A stretch of 64,000 nucleotides of DNA from Arcanobacterium wilhelmae (GCF_029632765.1 NZ_CP121247.1:248001-312000); one strand, 5' to 3'. Shown: positions 9,846-19,084, counted from the first letter of the stretch. The notes: generated by a model not told the origin, from the sequence alone. Numbers and translations are program-made.

Positions 9846-9906
9846 AACTCAATCAGTTTGTTGAGGCGTTGCGTATGTGGCAACGCCTGGCTGATTTGAG
9901 GGAGTT
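9846..9906. repeat. 61-bp hairpin repeat, copy B
   Basis: Identical to copy A over all 61 bases and in the same orientation, 102 bases downstream. The sequence 5' of the element (GCGTGCGTAACTC) and 3' of it (TGCACGG) is shared with copy C, so the mobile or duplicated unit may be slightly longer than 61 bases. Confidence 0.9.
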
Positions 9907-9910
9907 ATGC

Positions 9911-9960
9911 ACGGCAACGGCAACGGCAACGGCGACGGCGACGGCGACGGCGGCGGTGGT
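9911..9960. repeat. Simple hexanucleotide repeat (GGCAAC/GGCGAC)
   Basis: A run of GGCAAC and GGCGAC hexamers directly follows hairpin copy B, about 120 bases before the kinase start. It could vary in length by slippage. Any promoter effect is unproven. Confidence 0.7.
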
Positions 9961-10082
9961 GCACCTTCCGACGGTGGGGTGTCGGAAGTGATCGCGAAAA
10001 AGTGTCGTACCCCTGGGGTGTACTTATTTCACGCGGTAAAAGCGTCCGGATGCGGCACAATGGGAGGAGGTTTTCGGAAGGA

Positions 10083-11879
10083 ATGAACGTGGAACGTCAA
10101 GAAATCGGCGGATACCGCCTGATCGAGCGGATCGGCGTGGGTGGGATGTCGACGGTCTACGAGGCTGTCGACGGCGGAGGGGAGCGTGTTGCGCTTAAGC
10201 TCCTGCATCCGGCGCTCGCGGCGGATCCGCGTGCGCGCGAACGGCTACGCCGCGAAGTTGCGATGATGCAACGCGTTCATGGGCGTTTTGTTGCGCAGAT
10301 TTTGGATGCGGAAACGGAAGAACCTGATGTTTTTATTGTGACCGAGCTGATTGATGGCCCCACACTTGAACAAGATGTGGCTGAGCAGGGCGTGTTCACG
10401 GGTGCGGATTTGGCGCAGTTAGCCCAAGAGCTAGGAGAGGCTTTGGAGTCGATCCACGCGGAGGGCGTGCTCCACCGAGATCTCAAGCCCTCAAACGTGA
10501 TGCTCGGCGAGGATGGGCCGGTGCTGATCGATTTCGGCATCGCCCAGCTGGGAGACGATCTGAGGCTCACACAAACTGGATCACTCACACATACGCCGGG
10601 GTGGGCGGATCCGCGGGTGATCCGCGGATCCGCCCCCGATGAACTAGCCGATTGGTGGTCGATGGCTGCGGTTCTCGCGTTCGCGGCTACGGGCCGGCCG
10701 CCGTTCGGCCGTGGGAATACGCCTGCGGTGATGAACCGTGTGCTCCGAGGCGAGGCGGATCTCGAGGGCCTGTCGGAGCCGTTGGCCGCAGCGTTCCTCT
10801 CGGCGCTCTCTGCGAATGAAGGCTCACGAATCTCGTACGCCACGCTCACCCACATGCTTGCAGATCCCGGATTCGCCCCTGCGATTCCTGTTGAAGGCAT
10901 GAGCGCAGATCCCGCAGGCCACACGCAGGTGGTGAACGCGAGTGAGGTTGAGCGCCCCGCCGAGGCTCCGAGATTCACCCCGGTGGAATCACAGGCAACT
11001 CGCCAGTGGGATCCGGAAGAAGAAACAGATCCGGGCGCCACGATCGAGTGGGATCGCGAGGCCGAGGAGCAGTGGGATCCTGATTCGACACGGATAGCAC
11101 CGCTCCCACGCTTTCCCGAGAATGGCTTACCGTCGTCGGTGCACGAAGTGGATACCGCTGTTCCCGATCCTACCCAGGTGATGGCGTTGCCTCATATTCA
11201 GAAGCCGATTCCTGAATCGTACGAACCTCAAGGACGCATGGGGCCATACCCTCCCGTTCCGGCGGAACCCGAACTGGCCCCTGAAGCCATGTCGACTCTC
11301 CCAGCAAGCGTGCCCTATTGGACGAAACCACCGCGCACGTTCCCACTGTTCTTCCTCATCGTGGGTGTGGCGCTCGCGCTTCTTGGTGGGATATATCCCT
11401 GGCTGACGCTTTCAGGAGTGATTGCGGTGCTGTGGTTTGTTGACGTCGTCGGAGATACACGCGAGGAACTCATGGGGCGCAGGTACCGCAGGGGTGGGCC
11501 ATACTCGGGAGAATCGGTCCGCTCTGTGGCGCGATTACCATGGGCGTTCGTTACAGGTGCGCTCCGGATCGCGCTGTCCGCGCTCGTCGGCGGTGGCGTA
11601 GCGATCGGGATCGGCTGGCTGCTGGCCCGCATGGATCTGGCACGCTCGCGGCCGCTGTACACCGCCGTCGTCGCGATCGCACTGGTGATGATGTGGGCGT
11701 TCGCCGCGTCGCATAAGGCGCGAGAGGGCGCCCGGCACGTGATGGAGAACGTTGCACCCACTACCGGATATCGGATGTTGTGGGTGCTCATGGCGATCGT
11801 CGCGGCCGTCGGTGCCTTTGCCTACTGGGGAAGCGGAAGCTCTGTCAGTTTTGTGCCTATCGGCCACACCTTCTTTTAG
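10083..11879 (+). CDS. Membrane-associated Ser/Thr protein kinase (PknB-like kinase domain)
   Basis: A Hanks-type kinase domain occupies about residues 5-265: glycine loop IGVGGMSTVYEA, the ATP lysine in VALKLLHP, catalytic loop HRDLKPSNVML, and metal-binding DFG in VLIDFGIAQ. An acidic, Pro-rich juxtamembrane linker follows (about 270-420). The C-terminus has four or five hydrophobic segments (for example FLIVGVALALLGGIYPWL). This differs from PknB, which has one TM segment and extracellular PASTA repeats; no PASTA domain is present. The start is ambiguous: ATG 10083 abuts GGAAGGA, while GTG 10089 has six-base spacing to it and MERQEIGGYRL fits the family. Substrates cannot be read from the sequence. 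The gene stands alone between a repeat-rich gap and the DsbA-like gene. Confidence 0.92.
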   Translation: MNVERQEIGGYRLIERIGVGGMSTVYEAVDGGGERVALKLLHPALAADPRARERLRREVAMMQRVHGRFVAQILDAETEEPDVFIVTELIDGPTLEQDVAEQGVFTGADLAQLAQELGEALESIHAEGVLHRDLKPSNVMLGEDGPVLIDFGIAQLGDDLRLTQTGSLTHTPGWADPRVIRGSAPDELADWWSMAAVLAFAATGRPPFGRGNTPAVMNRVLRGEADLEGLSEPLAAAFLSALSANEGSRISYATLTHMLADPGFAPAIPVEGMSADPAGHTQVVNASEVERPAEAPRFTPVESQATRQWDPEEETDPGATIEWDREAEEQWDPDSTRIAPLPRFPENGLPSSVHEVDTAVPDPTQVMALPHIQKPIPESYEPQGRMGPYPPVPAEPELAPEAMSTLPASVPYWTKPPRTFPLFFLIVGVALALLGGIYPWLTLSGVIAVLWFVDVVGDTREELMGRRYRRGGPYSGESVRSVARLPWAFVTGALRIALSALVGGGVAIGIGWLLARMDLARSRPLYTAVVAIALVMMWAFAASHKAREGARHVMENVAPTTGYRMLWVLMAIVAAVGAFAYWGSGSSVSFVPIGHTFF

Positions 11880-11945
11880 GTTAAACTTTCAACTGAAATC
11901 TCTGGATGGAGCTCGAACCCGGCGTCGGGCGGAAGGAAGGACACC

Positions 11946-12788
11946 ATGGCATCCAAGCGAACCCCAGGCACCTCAACCACAAAGCTTTCGAAGGAAGAGC
12001 GTCGCACAGCAGCGCGCGAGAAAGCTCGCGCGCTCAAGGCGGCAGAGGCAAAGCGCGCCAAGCGCAACAAGATCATCGGCATCATCGTTTCGATCGTCGT
12101 CGCGATCGCCGTCATTGCCACCACGATCGCGATTCTCACCACCAACTCGAATGAGGCGAAGTATGGCGGCACTGCCCGTCCGCTCGAAGTGAAGAACGTC
12201 GATAAGGATTACGGAATCTCTGTGAACTCCAAGGGTGAGGCTGGCAAGAAAGAAGAAGGCAAGCCGGAAGTGGCAATTTATGCCGATTTCCGCTGCCCGT
12301 TCTGCCAGCAGCTCGAACTCGCCAACAAAGACGCGATCAACTCCCATAGCGCAGACGGCTCGGTGAACTTCAAGTTTTACCCCGTGAACATTCTGCGTCA
12401 GCCATTCTCGGATACCGGTGCGGCAGCCATGTTCTACACCGCCACCTACGCGCCCGAGATCGCGCGTCCGATGTTCGAGGCCCTCATGGAGGAAGGCGCG
12501 AAGACCCCAGAAACCTCCGCCACCCAGGCAACCCCGGAAGATGCGGTGAAGGTTGCCAAGAAGCTCGGAATGAAGGAGAAGGATCTGGAGGATATGGCCG
12601 CCACGATCACCTCCTCTGAGTGGGTGAACTACGTTTCTGAGGCCACACAGTCCTTCGGTAAGGCCGGCTATAACGCCACCCCCACGGTCACCGTGGACGG
12701 CAAGAAGGTCGACGTCGCGATCGCGCAGTTCCCGCAGATGCTCGCGGACGTCGCGGCTGGCAAGCCGATCCCACCGGCCACTCAGTAA
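11946..12788 (+). CDS. Membrane-anchored DsbA-family thioredoxin-fold protein
   Basis: Predicted extracytoplasmic thiol-disulfide oxidoreductase. The N-terminus (about 40 residues) is highly basic, then one TM helix (IIGIIVSIVVAIAVIATTIAIL, about 43-64) anchors it. The thioredoxin fold contains the active site CPFC at 117-120 (ADFRCPFCQQLE) and a probable cis-Pro loop in NATPTVTVDG. Such proteins help fold disulfide-bonded exported proteins in Actinobacteria. A good ribosome-binding site (GGAAGGA) precedes the ATG. It may be cotranscribed with the kinase gene 66 bases upstream. A strong hairpin at 12931-12977 follows. Confidence 0.92.
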   Translation: MASKRTPGTSTTKLSKEERRTAAREKARALKAAEAKRAKRNKIIGIIVSIVVAIAVIATTIAILTTNSNEAKYGGTARPLEVKNVDKDYGISVNSKGEAGKKEEGKPEVAIYADFRCPFCQQLELANKDAINSHSADGSVNFKFYPVNILRQPFSDTGAAAMFYTATYAPEIARPMFEALMEEGAKTPETSATQATPEDAVKVAKKLGMKEKDLEDMAATITSSEWVNYVSEATQSFGKAGYNATPTVTVDGKKVDVAIAQFPQMLADVAAGKPIPPATQ

Positions 12789-12930
12789 TCGAAGAAAACT
12801 CCATCGACTGGTCGCGCGATAGCACATGCGCAAGGCCCAGGCTCCGCACTGAGCCGGCCAAGGCGATAAGCCAGCCATTTCACATGAAACCGCGGTCGCA
12901 CGTACGCTGATCGCGCCGGCCCTCTGGCCA

Positions 12931-12977
12931 CAGAATGAGGCGGGGAGCGCATAACTAGCGCTCCCCGCCTCATTCTG
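12931..12977. terminator. Long perfect hairpin downstream of the DsbA-like gene
   Basis: A 20-bp perfect stem (CAGAATGAGGCGGGGAGCGC, 12931-12950; complement 12958-12977) with a 7-base loop. It separates the DsbA-like gene from tRNA-Thr. Confidence 0.8.
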
Positions 12978-13016
12978 GCAAAATGTTCCCCGTTGGCCAG
13001 GCATTGCCCGGCCCAT

Positions 13017-13089
13017 GCCTCCTTAGCTCAGTTGGTAGAGCATCTGTCTTGTAAACAGAAGGTCGTCGGTTCGAGTCCGACAGGGGGCT
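13017..13089 (+). tRNA. tRNA-Thr (anticodon TGT)
   Basis: A full cloverleaf can be drawn: acceptor GCCTCCT (13017-13023) pairs with AGGGGGC (13082-13088), the D-arm is TAGCTCAGTTGGTAGAGCA, the anticodon stem TCTGT/ACAGA holds TGT, and the T-arm contains GGTTCGAGTCC. CCA is not encoded. Confidence 0.97.
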
Positions 13090-13230
13090 CTCTTTTTTGC
13101 CCACTTTGCGCGGTTTTACGCGGGTGCAGTTTTTCTCCTCAACCCTCCTGCACTCAGCCATCCGGAGCGTCACTTCTGGCATTCCTAGGCGCTTCCTTAT
13201 GCCGCGCATCTGCACAACTATCTATACAAC

Positions 13231-13266
13231 GCGTGCCGTGGCGGGGTGAAACCCGACACGGCACGC
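13231..13266 (-). terminator. Hairpin downstream of the proline-rich membrane protein gene
   Basis: GCGTGCCGTG (13231-13240) pairs with CACGGCACGC (13257-13266). It lies 19 bases past the stop of the minus-strand gene ending at 13285. Confidence 0.65.
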
Positions 13267-13284
13267 AATCACGCTTCTGCCAGG

Positions 13285-14637
13285 TCAGAACGTCTCAGCC
13301 TGTGCTCGCTTCACACGGAAACCGTTACCAGTGAGCTCATTCCAGCATTCGATGCCACCGAACTCCGATGTGGTGCAGGCAAATCCGTTATTCGCGATCT
13401 GGGAATCGTAGGGCACCACCGTGGAGGAGGAGACCTGCGAATCACAGTGCAACTTCACTTCGCCGGCCGTGTTCACTGTGAGAGTCTGTGGCTTGCCCTC
13501 ACACGAGGAAGGCTGCGACGGGAAGTTGTAGCCCTTGATCGTGCACGAAACCGAATCGCCCTCGAACGAACACATAATGTTCTGCGCGTTGGTCGTGAAC
13601 GAGGAGTTATGGAGCGCGTCGCTCGATGCCGGGCGCGCCGCAGTGAGCCAGTCACCATTGAGTGCCGTCAGCTCGCTCGCGCTCGCCCCCTCGAGAGCCT
13701 TCTTCAGGCCAGCCGAATACGACTTCGGGCACGTGCCGTCGATGTCGCGCAGCGCATTCTTGACGGCAGATTCGTGCGCGGCATCCCACTCGCCCGCACC
13801 CACAACCGCCTTCACGTACGTGTCGATCGCGGCGGCGTCGCTATCGGGCGAGGCGCACCCAATGTTCTGTGCGAACGTGGCGATCGCGTTCGGTGAGGTG
13901 TCTTCGCCGGCGCCCGACGGCTGCTCGCTGGGTGTGGCCTGTGCGCTCGCGGTAGCTGCGGGCTCCGACAGACTGTGGTTCGTCAGGAGTACCGAGCGGA
14001 GCAGGTACGCCGAGATGCCGACGACTGCGATGACCAGCACTGCGACCAGCAGGTACAGCGGCAGGCGGCTCTTCTCGGCGGTTTGAGCCGACGACGCCGG
14101 TGCGGCGGCCTGTGCAGGTTCCGGCTGAGCCGTTGCGGCGGGCACGAACATCGGCGCGGTCTGCTCGGCAGCGGGCTGTGTGGGGGCCATCATCATTGTT
14201 GCCGGCTCGGAAACAACGGGTTCAGACACTGGTGCTGGTGCCGGAGCTGCCATCTGCGGCTGTGGTGCGACTGGCTCGGGCGTCGGCTGTGGTGCGACTG
14301 GCTCGGGCGTCGGCTGTGGTGCGACTGGCTCGGGCGTCGGCGGAACTGGAGCCTGCGGGGTGGGAGCCTGCGGGTACGGCTGTCCGTACGGAGCCTGGGG
14401 GTAGGGCTGGCCTGCCGGAGCGGGATAATACGGCTGGCCTGCGGGCATGGGCGGAACTGGAGCCTGCGGTTGCGGTGCCGCCGGGTAGGGCTGCCCGTTC
14501 GGCGTCGGCGCGGGTTCGTCCAGATAGTCGAACTCGCCACCGCCGGTCGGGAACTGTGCGGGCGGGTACGGGTACGACGGCGGTACCGGAGGCTGGCCCG
14601 ACGTCGGCTGCGGCTGTTGTGCGTTCTCGTTGCTCAC
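13285..14637 (-). CDS. Proline-rich single-pass membrane protein with cysteine-containing exported domain
   Basis: Function not recognised. The 450 residues split into a Pro/Gln/Ala-rich N-terminal half (about 1-190), a TM helix (LYLLVAVLVIAVVGISAYLL, near 195-215) and an exported C-terminal half. The exported part has paired cysteines (IMCSFEGDSVSCTIKGYNF, GFACTTSEFGGIECWN) and ends GNGFRVKRAQAETF; the pattern recalls small actinobacterial secreted domains of the DUF6636 sort, but I hold this loosely. Three perfect 27-bp repeats (14260-14340) encode PTPEPVAPQ units. The GTG start at 14637 has AAAGGAG upstream. It is divergent from 14882, whose product also has a Pro-rich cytoplasmic N-terminus, so the two may act together. 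Confidence 0.85.
   Translation of the reverse strand: MSNENAQQPQPTSGQPPVPPSYPYPPAQFPTGGGEFDYLDEPAPTPNGQPYPAAPQPQAPVPPMPAGQPYYPAPAGQPYPQAPYGQPYPQAPTPQAPVPPTPEPVAPQPTPEPVAPQPTPEPVAPQPQMAAPAPAPVSEPVVSEPATMMMAPTQPAAEQTAPMFVPAATAQPEPAQAAAPASSAQTAEKSRLPLYLLVAVLVIAVVGISAYLLRSVLLTNHSLSEPAATASAQATPSEQPSGAGEDTSPNAIATFAQNIGCASPDSDAAAIDTYVKAVVGAGEWDAAHESAVKNALRDIDGTCPKSYSAGLKKALEGASASELTALNGDWLTAARPASSDALHNSSFTTNAQNIMCSFEGDSVSCTIKGYNFPSQPSSCEGKPQTLTVNTAGEVKLHCDSQVSSSTVVPYDSQIANNGFACTTSEFGGIECWNELTGNGFRVKRAQAETF
14260..14340. repeat. 27-bp tandem repeat x3 inside the proline-rich gene
   Basis: Three identical 27-bp units (14260-14286, 14287-14313, 14314-14340), in frame and encoding PTPEPVAPQ on the minus strand. 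Copy number could vary without a frameshift. Confidence 0.9.
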
Positions 14638-14881
14638 GATTTCTCCTTTTTCCGTGGATATGTCAAACGATAGCGGCGAAAGCGTATAGAGGTAAAGCGC
14701 ACAAATAATGTGAAAGTCGGTAGAAGTCAGCGCAAATCGGCGGTTTCGGACATACGTCCCCAGAAAGTCGGATAATTATTGCGTAAAATTGCAACGCGGT
14801 AACTGCACACGTTACATATCTTTTATGAACGCAATGGGTAACCGCACACGTTCCCCATTCACTATCTACAAGGAGATTCCA

Positions 14882-15850
14882 ATGTCGACCACTCCGAACC
14901 CTGGAGATCAGCCTGCCCAGCCGCAGTATCCCGCGCAGCCTGGCCAGCCGCAGTATCCCGCGCAGCCTGGCCAGCCGCAGTATCCCGCGCAGCCTGGCCA
15001 GCCGCAGTATCCCGCGCAGCCTGGCCAGCCGCAGTACCAGGCACCTGCCCAGCCGCAGTACCAGCAGCCCTATCCAGGTCAGCCAGTGCAGCAGCCGGTC
15101 CAGCCCTACCCGGGTCAGCCGCAGTATGTGGCTCCGGCCGCTCCGGGCAAAGTTGGCGTGTTCTTCCAGACTTTCCTCGGGTCGCTTCGTCACATCTGGC
15201 AGGGCGCCGCGTTGCAGGGCGTTGCGTCGGTTATCCAGCCCAAGTACGGGCTCGCGGTTCTCGGTGTGTACACTGGGGCCCTCGCTTTCTTGTTCTCCAT
15301 TCTCATTGGGCGTTCCGCCACGATCGGCGCTGGTTTGGTATCGATGTTTGGCGGTATGTTCGGCGCTCCGACGAGCCAGTTGAACCGTATTGCTGATTCG
15401 TACATTCCGTACTTCCTACTTTCCTTTGGTCAGTGGTTCGGCATTCTCGCGATCCTGCTTGTGGGCATCGCGCTGATTTTCGTGATCCGCATCGCTTGCC
15501 TCATGATCGTTTTTGCTCGCCGCGGCTCGCGTTCGAATTTCCTGCGCCTGGCAACACTCTTCGGTTACAACGTGTCGCCCGTGATCGTGGCGCTTCCGGT
15601 TGTTCTTCTCGTGGCGCTCATCCCGTCTGCGGGTATGAACGGTTTCTTGATGCCGGTGTTCTTCTTCGTCCTGAGCTTTGCTGGCCTCCTGGCTGAGTTC
15701 CTCACCTACGTGTCGGTGAGCCGCGAAGGCCGTTTCCAGAAGTCCGCCGCTCTGCCGTACGTTGCCTCGTACGCGCTCTTTACCCTCGGTCAGTCCTTCG
15801 TGATCTGGGCGATGCTGAAGATCATGTTCGAGATCATGCGTCCGTTCTGA
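14882..15850 (+). CDS. Multi-pass membrane protein with Q-P-Y repeat N-terminus
   Basis: Function not recognised. The start at 14882 follows AAGGAG (14870-14875); the frame is open upstream but that part lacks support. The 322 residues comprise a Gln/Pro/Tyr-rich N-terminus of about 90 residues with four perfect QPQYPAQPG units, then four or five TM segments (for example [20 protein letters not shown] and [20 protein letters not shown]). The repeat-rich part is probably cytoplasmic. The next gene starts 21 bases after the stop and also carries a Pro-rich region, so the pair is likely an operon. Confidence 0.85.
   Translation: MSTTPNPGDQPAQPQYPAQPGQPQYPAQPGQPQYPAQPGQPQYPAQPGQPQYQAPAQPQYQQPYPGQPVQQPVQPYPGQPQYVAPAAPGKVGVFFQTFLGSLRHIWQGAALQGVASVIQPKYGLAVLGVYTGALAFLFSILIGRSATIGAGLVSMFGGMFGAPTSQLNRIADSYIPYFLLSFGQWFGILAILLVGIALIFVIRIACLMIVFARRGSRSNFLRLATLFGYNVSPVIVALPVVLLVALIPSAGMNGFLMPVFFFVLSFAGLLAEFLTYVSVSREGRFQKSAALPYVASYALFTLGQSFVIWAMLKIMFEIMRPF
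14918..15025. repeat. 27-bp tandem repeat x4 in the membrane protein gene
   Basis: Four identical 27-bp units (starting 14918, 14945, 14972 and 14999), followed by a degenerate fifth. The unit encodes QPQYPAQPG. It is in frame, so slippage would change only tail length. Confidence 0.92.
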
Positions 15851-15871
15851 TTCAGGTAGAGGCAGAAGAAC

Positions 15872-17791
15872 GTGAAGAAAAAGTTAGGCGCGCTTGTTGC
15901 GCTTCTCCTCGCCTTCGCCTTGAGTGCCTGTGGTGCCAAGGTGAACACTGAGCTGAAAATGGAATCTCCGACGTCGGGTAAGCGAATCATTACGCTGGTC
16001 CTGCCTAAGCTCGACGAAAATGCTCAAAAGCAGGTCCACGGCGGCAACGACGCGATCGACAAGTCGATTCGCCGTCACCTTCCGAAGGAACTGACGTACT
16101 CCGGGTTAAAGAAGGACGGAGACAAAACAATCGCCACCTTCACCCTCGAGTTCGACAGCCTGGAAACCTACCGCGAGAAGATCAAGTCGGTGTTCTCGGC
16201 ATCCACCCAGGATGCCAACGCCGATCCGCAGATTGCGATCACGACGGAGGGGCTCGTCACCGGCGTGCAGATCAGCGAAAACTACGATTCTCTCGCCTTG
16301 ATGAAGTGGCTCCCGAATGGTCTCGTTGAAGATCGCGTTGTGGACGAAGATCAGCGCGGAAACGTGCTCGAAAACGGCGATTCGAAGGTGACGTTCGACG
16401 GGAAGGAACACAAGTCGGACGGCTCGCGCCTGCACATTGTTGACGTCAAGGATAAAGGCGTGAACGATCTTGCGATCGCCCTCGAAGAAGTCAAGGACGG
16501 GCTCGCGATCAGCGCGAACTTCGGATACCTTTCCGGTACTGATTACCCCAAGGACGAGCTGACGAAGTACATCGATTCGGTCAAGCCCGACGGCGCGGAG
16601 GTTGCCGATCTCTCCGGCGAGTTCCAGGGCGTGAAGGTTGCCTACACGGTGGCAAACCTCGACGAGGCGAATAAGTCGCTTGTCAAGCTTCTTGGCGATC
16701 CGTCGTTTGCGATCAAGGAGACCGCCGGTGTTCAAGAAGGCACCGGTTTTCCGACCCGTAAGATCGAAGCGCAAATGAACTGTGGCGGGGTGTGCTCGGT
16801 GACGAACCCGAACACGACCTTCACCTTCACCCCGGCCCAGGGCTGGGAAAATCACGGAAACGACAAGATCCATGGTAAGAACGGTGAAATCGACATGACC
16901 ATGAATCTGCTGTTCTCCGACGTGTCGGTTGATTCGACGCTCGGGATGGACGGCGGCACTGTGGTTGTGAAGATGTCGCTGCCCAAGGATGTTGCGCAGC
17001 GTGCTGGTGATGCCGTCAAGAGCATCGTCAACCGCGCTGACCAGGGCGAGCTTGAAAGCGTCGAGAGTGGCGACAAGGTGAACTACACGCTCACCTTAAA
17101 GGCAGATTCGAACGAGCAACTGAACAACATGCTCGGCCGATACGCGCCTGGTTCGGAGTTTGCGATTCGGGAGAATCCGGAGGCCGGGACGTTCACTGAC
17201 GGCGTCTACTTCTCCTACACGAACACCTTCGCTTCGACAATTGCCCTCGCCGAGGGGCAGGAGGTTAAGCAGACGTTCAGCCTTGACGGCTACAGTGTCG
17301 ACAAGAGCGCAGAATCTGCAACCGAGACTTCCACCACCGGCAATTTCGATGTGAGTGGAACCGCCTCGCGTATGGCGACCAGCGCCTGGATCACCCTTGG
17401 AGTGGTCGGCGCTCTCGTGCTGATCGCCGTGGGCCTGGGCGTGTGGAAACGCAAGGCAATCGCTGCGAAGCTCGCGGACATGAAGGAAAAGCGTGCCGCC
17501 GCAGCCCAGGAACGGGCTCGCGCCCAGGCGGAGGCGATGGCTGCTCAGCAGACCATGGCGGCCGGCTATCCGCAACAGGGCCAGCCGATGCCAGGCCAGT
17601 ACGGCCAGCCGGTACCGGCACAGGCTCAGCCTCCGTATCCGGGTCAGCCAGTGCCGCCGGCTCAGCCGATGGGCCAGCCGGTCCCGCCGATGCCGGGCCA
17701 GCCGATGCCGGGTCAGCCAGTGCCTCCACAGGCGCAGCCGGCACCGCAGCAACCTGTTGAGGGCGAGTGGTCGGAAAACGACCTCATGTAA
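15872..17791 (+). CDS. Large lipoprotein with C-terminal TM helix and proline-rich tail (LppM-like)
   Basis: The GTG start gives MKKKLGALVALLLAFALSAC, a type II signal peptide whose lipobox LSAC predicts lipidation. The next 470 or so residues are a predicted exported region beginning VNTELKMESPTSGKRIITLVL, which resembles the LppM domain of actinobacterial lipoproteins. A TM helix (AWITLGVVGALVLIAVGLGVW) lies near residue 515. It is followed by a basic Ala-rich helix and a Pro/Gln/Gly-rich cytoplasmic tail to residue 639. The protein would thus be anchored at both ends, by lipid and by helix. It is in an apparent operon with 14882. Its role is unknown; envelope or cell-surface organisation is a guess from topology. 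Confidence 0.85.
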   Translation: MKKKLGALVALLLAFALSACGAKVNTELKMESPTSGKRIITLVLPKLDENAQKQVHGGNDAIDKSIRRHLPKELTYSGLKKDGDKTIATFTLEFDSLETYREKIKSVFSASTQDANADPQIAITTEGLVTGVQISENYDSLALMKWLPNGLVEDRVVDEDQRGNVLENGDSKVTFDGKEHKSDGSRLHIVDVKDKGVNDLAIALEEVKDGLAISANFGYLSGTDYPKDELTKYIDSVKPDGAEVADLSGEFQGVKVAYTVANLDEANKSLVKLLGDPSFAIKETAGVQEGTGFPTRKIEAQMNCGGVCSVTNPNTTFTFTPAQGWENHGNDKIHGKNGEIDMTMNLLFSDVSVDSTLGMDGGTVVVKMSLPKDVAQRAGDAVKSIVNRADQGELESVESGDKVNYTLTLKADSNEQLNNMLGRYAPGSEFAIRENPEAGTFTDGVYFSYTNTFASTIALAEGQEVKQTFSLDGYSVDKSAESATETSTTGNFDVSGTASRMATSAWITLGVVGALVLIAVGLGVWKRKAIAAKLADMKEKRAAAAQERARAQAEAMAAQQTMAAGYPQQGQPMPGQYGQPVPAQAQPPYPGQPVPPAQPMGQPVPPMPGQPMPGQPVPPQAQPAPQQPVEGEWSENDLM

Positions 17792-17805
17792 CCCGCAGGG
17801 TCTGT

Positions 17806-17843
17806 GGAGCGCTGATCGTCACTACACCGACGATCAGCGCTCC
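17806..17843 (+). terminator. Terminator after the LppM-like gene
   Basis: Perfect 15-bp stem, GGAGCGCTGATCGTC (17806-17820) with its complement (17829-17843), 8-base loop, followed by TTT. Confidence 0.85.
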
Positions 17844-17981
17844 TTTCATCTGTCGCCCCTTATAATGAACACCAACGACAGCGTCCCGTTTTTCAGCCGA
17901 CGTCGACACCGACGCTAGCTTGGTGTGCAAACCCCGCCGGCGTCGGGAAAGCCGCCCCGCACCCAAACCGAGGGAGAGAAA

Positions 17982-18884
17982 ATGACCGATTCGAAAGTAC
18001 TGCTGTTCTACAAGTTCGCGCCACTTGCTGACCCGCTCGCCGTGAAAATGTGGCAGAAGGCGCTCGGCGAGAAACTCGGCCTGCGCGGGCGCGTTCTCAT
18101 TTCGAAGGACGGTATCAACGGGACTCTCGGCGGAACCGTTCAAGCATGCAAAGCGTACGTGAAGGAGCTCAAAAGCTATCCGCCGTTCGCTGGCGTCGAT
18201 ATGAAATGGTCCGAAGGAAGCGGGATCGGTGAGGATGGATTCTCACGCGATTTCCCACGCCTGTCCGTGAAAGTCCGCGACGAAATCGTGGCGTTCGGCG
18301 CGCCAGGCGAGCTCAAGGTCGGCCCCGACGGTGTGATCGGCGGCGGTATCCACGTCAAACCCGACGAGGTGGAAAACCTCATTCACGACAACCCGGATCT
18401 TGTATTCTTCGACGGCCGTAACAAGGTGGAATGGGAGATCGGCCGCTTCGAAGGTGCCATCGTTCCCGACACCACCACAACCCACGATTTCATTGCCGAA
18501 CTCGAATCGGGCAAGTTCGATGATATTAAAGACACACCGATCCTGACCTACTGCACTGGCGGAATCCGTTGCGAGGTACTCTCCGCTCTCATGAAGAACC
18601 GTGGTTTCACGCAGGTCTACCAGCTCGACGGCGGGATTGTGCGTTACGGCGAAAAGTTCGGTAACTCTGGCCGCTGGCAAGGCTCACTCACGGTGTTCGA
18701 TAACCGCGAAGTAGTGGATTTCGAGGGCGAGGCTGCCAAGCTCGCAACGTGCCATACATGTGGGGCGGCAGCCGGGAGGCTCCACAACTGCGACGAGCCC
18801 TCGTGCCGTACCCGTGTGCCGGTGTGTGAGGACTGCCTGAGCAAACCCGCATACTGCGACGAGCACGCAGCGCTCGCGGTCTGA
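17982..18884 (+). CDS. trhO: tRNA uridine(34) hydroxylase, rhodanese family
   Basis: TrhO (YceA) hydroxylates U34 of certain tRNAs, the oxygen-dependent route toward 5-carboxymethoxy- or methoxy-uridine. The 300 residues show the N-terminal domain (VLISKDGINGTLGG), the rhodanese domain with the catalytic-loop cysteine in LTYCTGGIRCE (near residue 190), and a C-terminal Cys/His-rich part (CHTCG, CDEPSC, CEDC, YCDEH) typical of the longer family members and probably metal-binding. The ATG at 17982 is preceded by GAGGGAGA; the frame extends upstream but family similarity starts here. It converges with ung. Confidence 0.93.
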   Translation: MTDSKVLLFYKFAPLADPLAVKMWQKALGEKLGLRGRVLISKDGINGTLGGTVQACKAYVKELKSYPPFAGVDMKWSEGSGIGEDGFSRDFPRLSVKVRDEIVAFGAPGELKVGPDGVIGGGIHVKPDEVENLIHDNPDLVFFDGRNKVEWEIGRFEGAIVPDTTTTHDFIAELESGKFDDIKDTPILTYCTGGIRCEVLSALMKNRGFTQVYQLDGGIVRYGEKFGNSGRWQGSLTVFDNREVVDFEGEAAKLATCHTCGAAAGRLHNCDEPSCRTRVPVCEDCLSKPAYCDEHAALAV

Positions 18885-19084
18885 ACGCCGGTTGAAGGTC
18901 CTGCGGGCAGGCTGATACTCGCTGCGCTGGCTTTTTCGCCAACTCAAATCGTGTTTCGAGAGAAATATTGGCCCAAAAATGCGATATGAGTGAGCCAAAA
19001 CGCAAGTTGCCGAAGTATGGCTCTGCGATGACGGTAGTGGGCCTGCGAGTATTACCCTGTGGAAGGAGCGGTGGCCCACCTCTC

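Noticed and set aside
11876-11895. TTAGGTTA-containing sequence as an iron box before the DsbA-like gene
   Set aside because: Only the left half matches and it overlaps the kinase stop codon; about 11 of 19 positions agree, and there is no iron-related gene.
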